This document shows, piece after piece, positions 5,892 through 9,194 of a stretch of 9,194 bases of DNA (position 1 is its first letter; each line of letters starts with the position of its first letter). The notes below the pieces were generated by a model. The model was given only the letters and a program-made list of their open reading frames with translations. It was not told the origin of the DNA and ran no database searches. The stretch is from Chitinophagales bacterium (lineage in GTDB: Bacteria; Bacteroidota; Bacteroidia; Chitinophagales; UBA10324): the NCBI GenBank assembly GCA_026786335.1, contig JAJAYG010000413.1, positions 1-9,194 of the forward strand. Reading direction: 5' to 3'. A program made the position numbers and the translations under genes.

Positions 5892-7640
5892 ATGAAGAGC
5901 CGAACTATCATATTATTTTTGGGTTTGCTTGCAGGTTTTTATTGCAAGGCACAGGTTGTTTCACCGCCGCATCTTAGTTGCATTTCGGTAGACAATTCTG
6001 GTAATAATGTCCTTAGCTGGACAAATCCCACAGTTGTATGTGGAACATTCAACGCATATTATATTTATTGGAGTTTGAATTTTAATGGTCCTTATTCACC
6101 GCTCCCTGCAATTACAAATCAGTTTCAAACATCCTATACTGATTTAGTAGGCAACGGAGGTGTTGTCACTTATTACTATTACATAGTGAGTGACTTTGCT
6201 TGTCTTGGTTATACATTTCCAACTTCAGATACATTAGATAACCTTGATCCTGTTGCACCAGAAATTAATTATGTAACCGTAACAAATAATCTTGCAGAGC
6301 TTAACTGGCAACCAAGTGTTTCACCTGAAGCGTATGGTTACATTATTTACCGTGTTATCAATAACAATTACAATCCCATTGATACTGTTTACGGAAATGT
6401 TAACGACTTTACCGATCTTAATTCAACGCCGTCAACCGATTCAATGAGTTACACCATTGCAACCATTGATAGTTGTATCAACACTGGTCTTATTAATGAA
6501 AAACCACAGCATACTATTTTTTTGGAAGACACTGTAATCCGATGCACACACACCGTTTACCTTAACTGGACACCTTACAATCATTGGCAAGATGGCGTTG
6601 CCGGTTACGATGTTTATGTTGCAAAGAATGGAGGCGCATCAACTTTATCTCATTCACTGCCTAAAGATTCTGTGATCTATAGCATCAGCGATTTAAATGA
6701 TGGCGATCAGGTTTGCATTAAAATTATTGCAACAGAAAAAACCACAGGTTTTACTTCTGAGTCAAATGAAGTTTGCTTTACACTTAATGTTGTGCAGCCT
6801 GCAAAAGATTTTTACGTGCGCAATGTAACTGTGGTGGGAAATGATTCCATCGAAATTTCATTCTCTATGAATTCACTCGCTGATATTACCAGTATTGTAG
6901 TTGAAAGAAGTTTAGACAGCATCAATTTTACATTACTTAAAAAAATTGCGGTGCCTGCAGATCTTTCCATCACCAACACCTACCTTGATCTTACACCGCT
7001 TACCAGTGAATTGAGTTATTACTATCGCCTTGTTGCTACTGATAGTTGTGGCGCCGTGGATACTTCAACTATGGGGAAAAGTATTTTGCTCAAGGGTTAT
7101 GCTTTCAGCGATCTCACATTTTACAACAGTTGGGATGCAAGCAATTTTGATTTTGGAAATGTGCTCAACTATCTGCTCAATCGTGATGATGGCAGCGGAT
7201 ATAATTTGGTCAACACATTTGCTGATGATGTTTTTTCTTATCAGGAAAAAGATATTGCAACCACCACACCTTGCTATTTTATTGAATCGAAAAATTTAAT
7301 GGTATTCCCGAACGGAACTACAGAAACCATTTTGAGCCGTTCGAATAAATTGTGTTTGAATCAGCCTTCGCAGATATACATGCCCACAGCATTTGCTCCC
7401 CAAGGGCAGAATAATATTTTTATTCCAATTTTAAATGTGCAGGAAGTAAACAACTATTCATTTTACATTTTTAATAGATGGGGTGAGCAGCTTTTTTATG
7501 TTACCGATCCTTCGGCAGGCTGGAATGGAAAAAAGAATGGCTCCTATGTACCGCAGGGTGTTTATGCTTACACCGTTTCACTCACCGATGAAAAAGGACT
7601 TTTAGTTTCGGCGAAAGGAACAGTAATGCTGGTGAGATAA
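5892..7640 (+). CDS. T9SS type B cargo protein with FN3-like domains (gliding motility-associated C-terminal domain)
   Basis: A 582-aa secreted protein. Residues 1-20 (MKSRTIILFLGLLAGFYCKA) are a type I signal peptide. Several FN3-like beta-sandwich units follow, at roughly 25-118, 120-215, 216-300 and 302-400, with marks such as VLSWTNP (40-46), AELNWQPSVSPEAYGYIIYR (135-154) and VYLNWTP (222-228); the segment at 403-490 is less clear. The last 85 residues are a type B T9SS sorting domain: MPTAFAP (497-503), YSFYIFNRWGEQLF (522-535), GWNGKKNG (543-550), PQGVYAYTVSLTD (554-566) and a final GTVMLVR. It should cross the outer membrane by T9SS and be displayed or released. At least ten Cys suggest disulfides. 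The usual PNGDGxND turn is changed to PQGQNN (503-508). It begins 11 nt after the M16 stop. Role is probably surface or adhesive; ligand unknown. Confidence 0.92.
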   Translation: MKSRTIILFLGLLAGFYCKAQVVSPPHLSCISVDNSGNNVLSWTNPTVVCGTFNAYYIYWSLNFNGPYSPLPAITNQFQTSYTDLVGNGGVVTYYYYIVSDFACLGYTFPTSDTLDNLDPVAPEINYVTVTNNLAELNWQPSVSPEAYGYIIYRVINNNYNPIDTVYGNVNDFTDLNSTPSTDSMSYTIATIDSCINTGLINEKPQHTIFLEDTVIRCTHTVYLNWTPYNHWQDGVAGYDVYVAKNGGASTLSHSLPKDSVIYSISDLNDGDQVCIKIIATEKTTGFTSESNEVCFTLNVVQPAKDFYVRNVTVVGNDSIEISFSMNSLADITSIVVERSLDSINFTLLKKIAVPADLSITNTYLDLTPLTSELSYYYRLVATDSCGAVDTSTMGKSILLKGYAFSDLTFYNSWDASNFDFGNVLNYLLNRDDGSGYNLVNTFADDVFSYQEKDIATTTPCYFIESKNLMVFPNGTTETILSRSNKLCLNQPSQIYMPTAFAPQGQNNIFIPILNVQEVNNYSFYIFNRWGEQLFYVTDPSAGWNGKKNGSYVPQGVYAYTVSLTDEKGLLVSAKGTVMLVR

Positions 7641-7651
7641 CTCAATTCAAA

Positions 7652-8641
7652 TTAACCGTTGAGCATTTTCCAAATTTCGTCTTTCAGAACTGAAATATTT
7701 TTTCCCGAGTGCGCCGAAATAAAAATGTGTGGAATTTTTTTCGGCAATTCTTTCTTCAATAATTTTTCTAATTCATCATCCACCATATCGCATTTGGTGA
7801 TGGCAAGCATGCGTGGCTTATGAAGCATATCGGGGTTGTATTCTTTTAATTCATTCAAAAGAATTTCAAATTCTTTTTTTATGCTATTTGAGTCGGCAGG
7901 GATCATAAACAACAACATGGAGTTGCGCTCAATGTGCCGTAAAAAACGATGACCCAATCCTTTTCCCAAATGAGCGCCTTCAATAATGCCGGGTAAATCT
8001 GCCATCACAAAAGACCGGTTATCATGGTAGCCAACGATACCGAGATTAGGTACTATGGTAGTAAAGGCATAAGAAGCAATTTCGGGTTTCGCTGCACTAA
8101 TCTTCGAAAGTAAAGTAGATTTTCCTGCATTGGGGAAACCAACCAATCCAACATCGGCCAGAATTTTAAGCTCCAGAATTTTCCAACCTTCTTCACCGGG
8201 TTCCCCGGGCTGTGCATGCATTGGAACCTGATTCGTTGGCGTGGCAAAATTCATGTTCCCCATTCCACCGCGACCCCCTTTAACAAGAATTTCCTTTTGT
8301 CCGTCTTCGGTTATCTCAAATAAAATTTTTCCGCTCTCTGCATCTTTGGCTACAGTGCCCAGCGGAATTTCAAGAATAATATCATGGCCGCTTGCTCCTG
8401 TTCTATTACTCTTGCCGCCATTGTCACCATCATCAGCATGAATGTGTTTTCTGTATTTTAAATGAAGCAAAGTCCAAACCTGCCGGTTACCGCGCAAAAC
8501 AATATGCGATCCCCTGCCGCCATCACCACCATCGGGGCCGCCCATTGCAGTTAATTTATCTCTGCGAAAATGCACCACGCCTTTTCCTCCATTGCCGCTG
8601 CGGCAGAAGAATTTTATATAGTCAACAAAATTATTTTCCAT
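7652..8641 (-). CDS. obg: GTPase Obg (CgtA)
   Basis: A 329-aa GTPase that acts in late 50S ribosome assembly and stress/growth control. The N-terminal glycine-rich Obg domain spans about 1-160, with MENNFVDYIKFFCRSGNGGK, MGGPDGGDGGRG (33-44), KGGRGGMGNMNFATPTNQVP (121-140) and QPGEPGEEG (144-152). The G domain follows: G1 GFPNAGKST (168-176), switch I Thr194/Thr195, G3 DLPG (215-218) with the Obg signature IIEGAHLGKGLGHRFLRHIE (219-238), G4 TKCD (282-285) and G5 SAHSGK (309-314). The protein ends just after the G domain, so the optional C-terminal OCT domain is absent, as in many Bacteroidota. ATG 8641 is chosen over the in-frame TTG at 8662 because Obg proteins begin with a short leader before NFVD. 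It converges on the T9SS cargo gene with 11 nt between stops and no visible terminator. Upstream TACCTTCA (8657 to 8650, minus) is only a weak promoter-like match. Confidence 0.97.
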   Translation of the reverse strand: MENNFVDYIKFFCRSGNGGKGVVHFRRDKLTAMGGPDGGDGGRGSHIVLRGNRQVWTLLHLKYRKHIHADDGDNGGKSNRTGASGHDIILEIPLGTVAKDAESGKILFEITEDGQKEILVKGGRGGMGNMNFATPTNQVPMHAQPGEPGEEGWKILELKILADVGLVGFPNAGKSTLLSKISAAKPEIASYAFTTIVPNLGIVGYHDNRSFVMADLPGIIEGAHLGKGLGHRFLRHIERNSMLLFMIPADSNSIKKEFEILLNELKEYNPDMLHKPRMLAITKCDMVDDELEKLLKKELPKKIPHIFISAHSGKNISVLKDEIWKMLNG

Positions 8642-8709
8642 TGCATCGGTGAAGGTAACCAAAGTAGTGCGAGTGAGATGATCTTAAGCTTAGGGTAACG
8701 GTAGGCGGT

Positions 8710-8750
8710 TTTAATCGTTTTTAAATTATACTAATTTAAAAACGATTAAA
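8710..8750 (-). repeat. Perfect hairpin with 19-bp arms after the DUF234-type gene
   Basis: TTTAATCGTTTTTAAATTA (8710-8728) is the exact reverse complement of TAATTTAAAAACGATTAAA (8732-8750), with a 3-nt spacer. It lies flush against the TAA stop of the upstream minus-strand gene (8751-8753) and 68 nt before the obg start. Position suggests a transcript-end hairpin for the DUF234-type gene. However, the stem has only two G/C pairs and the minus-strand sequence after it (AACCGCC) has no U-run, so it is not a textbook intrinsic terminator. A protein-binding site or mobile-element remnant is also possible. Confidence 0.7.
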
Positions 8751-9194
8751 TTATTTTCGATGCCGCAAGCGCAGCGAATTCAGGTTTTGCCAGTCAACAA
8801 GAGTAATACTTCTGTCTTTCTTTGCAAGCGCAATCACATCGGCAGCAAAACCACTTTTAGCAAATAGCATGAAGCATTCTTTTCTTTTCCCAAAATGCCA
8901 GTCTACGGTTGCGGCATTTCGTTTTAATTCGTTCAAGATGCGCACATCAACTTTTTGATTCGTCCATTTGCATTCACCAAAAAGAATTTTCTTTTCCGTT
9001 TCATTCAGTGCCACCACATCAATCTCAACATCTTTATCCCAGTGCCTTCCAATTTTTTGAACAGGAAATGGAGAAAACCGAAAGATCATTTGGCGGCATA
9101 CTTCTTCAAAAATTATTGCTGTGTATTGGCTTAAATCATTTTGAATTCTGTTGATCACCAATTGAACATTTCCCATTTCAACCTCGCTTAAGAA
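8751..9194 (-). CDS. DUF234-type ATPase, C-terminal part (partial at right edge)
   Basis: The frame is open from the window edge (9194) to TAA at 8751, 147 residues. An ATG at 9176 exists, but the six codons before it (FLSEVE) continue the family pattern, so the true start almost certainly lies outside. Family members are about 450-470 aa, with an N-terminal AAA-type ATPase domain; only the DUF234 C-terminal domain is visible here. Visible marks: IIFEEVCRQMI (27-37 of the fragment), KIGRHWDKDVEIDVVAL (47-63) and ILFGECKWTNQ (70-80). D59, E74 and K76 form a D-x(n)-E-x-K pattern like the PD-(D/E)XK nuclease fold, to which I believe this domain has been related. No nuclease activity is established, and the cellular role is unknown. 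The fragment has no signal peptide or membrane segment, so the protein is probably cytoplasmic. A perfect hairpin directly follows the stop. Confidence 0.8.
   Translation of the reverse strand, partial: FLSEVEMGNVQLVINRIQNDLSQYTAIIFEEVCRQMIFRFSPFPVQKIGRHWDKDVEIDVVALNETEKKILFGECKWTNQKVDVRILNELKRNAATVDWHFGKRKECFMLFAKSGFAADVIALAKKDRSITLVDWQNLNSLRLRHRK

Noticed and set aside
7030..7299. 89-aa plus-strand frame inside the T9SS cargo gene
   Set aside because: It is an alternative frame within a continuous long gene, with no frameshift evidence.
8241..8652. Two plus-strand open frames opposite obg
   Set aside because: They arise from the glycine-rich codons of the Obg N-terminal domain; one is largely Pro/Leu/Ser low-complexity and the other is His/Arg-rich.
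8642..8662. Seven-residue N-terminal extension of Obg from TTG 8662
   Set aside because: ATG 8641 gives the family's normal N-terminus, and the extension covers the probable promoter region.
1..9194. A defence island, phage, insertion sequence or biosynthetic cluster
   Set aside because: No transposase, integrase, toxin-antitoxin pair, CRISPR array or modular enzyme is seen; the single DUF234 fragment is not enough to call a defence locus.

Overview
The window looks like a chromosomal segment of a low-GC Bacteroidota, probably from the Chitinophagales/Sphingobacteriia side. Supporting evidence: a MurF-alanine racemase fusion typical of this phylum, a secreted protein with a type B type IX secretion (T9SS) C-terminal domain, a DUF4286 protein, M16 and Obg forms of Bacteroidota type, and upstream boxes resembling the Bacteroidota -7 element TAnnTTTG. 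Taxonomy is inferred from protein character only. No tRNA, rRNA, CRISPR array, transposase or phage gene was seen.

Layout. (1) 1-330, minus: 5' part of a secreted beta-propeller-like protein cut by the left edge. (2) 331-549: divergent intergenic region with a weak promoter-like box and a strong Shine-Dalgarno for murF-alr. (3) 550-3087, plus: murF-alr, making UDP-MurNAc-pentapeptide and D-alanine. (4) 3088-3318: a classic intrinsic terminator, then a perfect 33-nt palindrome resembling a dispersed REP-like element, then a weaker inverted repeat. (5) 3319-3981 and 4071-4373, minus: an outer-membrane beta-barrel-like protein of unknown function and a 100-aa DUF4286 protein. (6) 4374-4596: divergent intergenic region with inverted repeats and a promoter-like box almost touching the next start codon. 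(7) 4597-7640, plus: an M16 peptidase-like protein without the zinc motif, followed after 11 nt by a T9SS type B cargo protein; probably one transcript. (8) 7652-8641, minus: Obg GTPase, convergent with the cargo gene. (9) 8751-9194, minus: C-terminal part of a DUF234-type ATPase entering from the right edge, with a perfect 19-bp-arm hairpin flush against its stop codon.

The genes do not form one obvious pathway. Cell-wall precursor synthesis (MurF-Alr) and ribosome/GTP control (Obg) are housekeeping. The beta-barrel, the propeller-like protein and the T9SS cargo belong to the cell surface. I found no convincing undescribed multi-gene system. The best leads are two perfect palindromes, an M16 subunit without a visible catalytic partner, and a possibly leaderless promoter.

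Three start codons were moved to internal ATGs (550 for murF-alr, 4373 for DUF4286, 8641 for obg), because the longer readings begin with TTG and add residues not expected in these families. Two edge genes are reported as partial.
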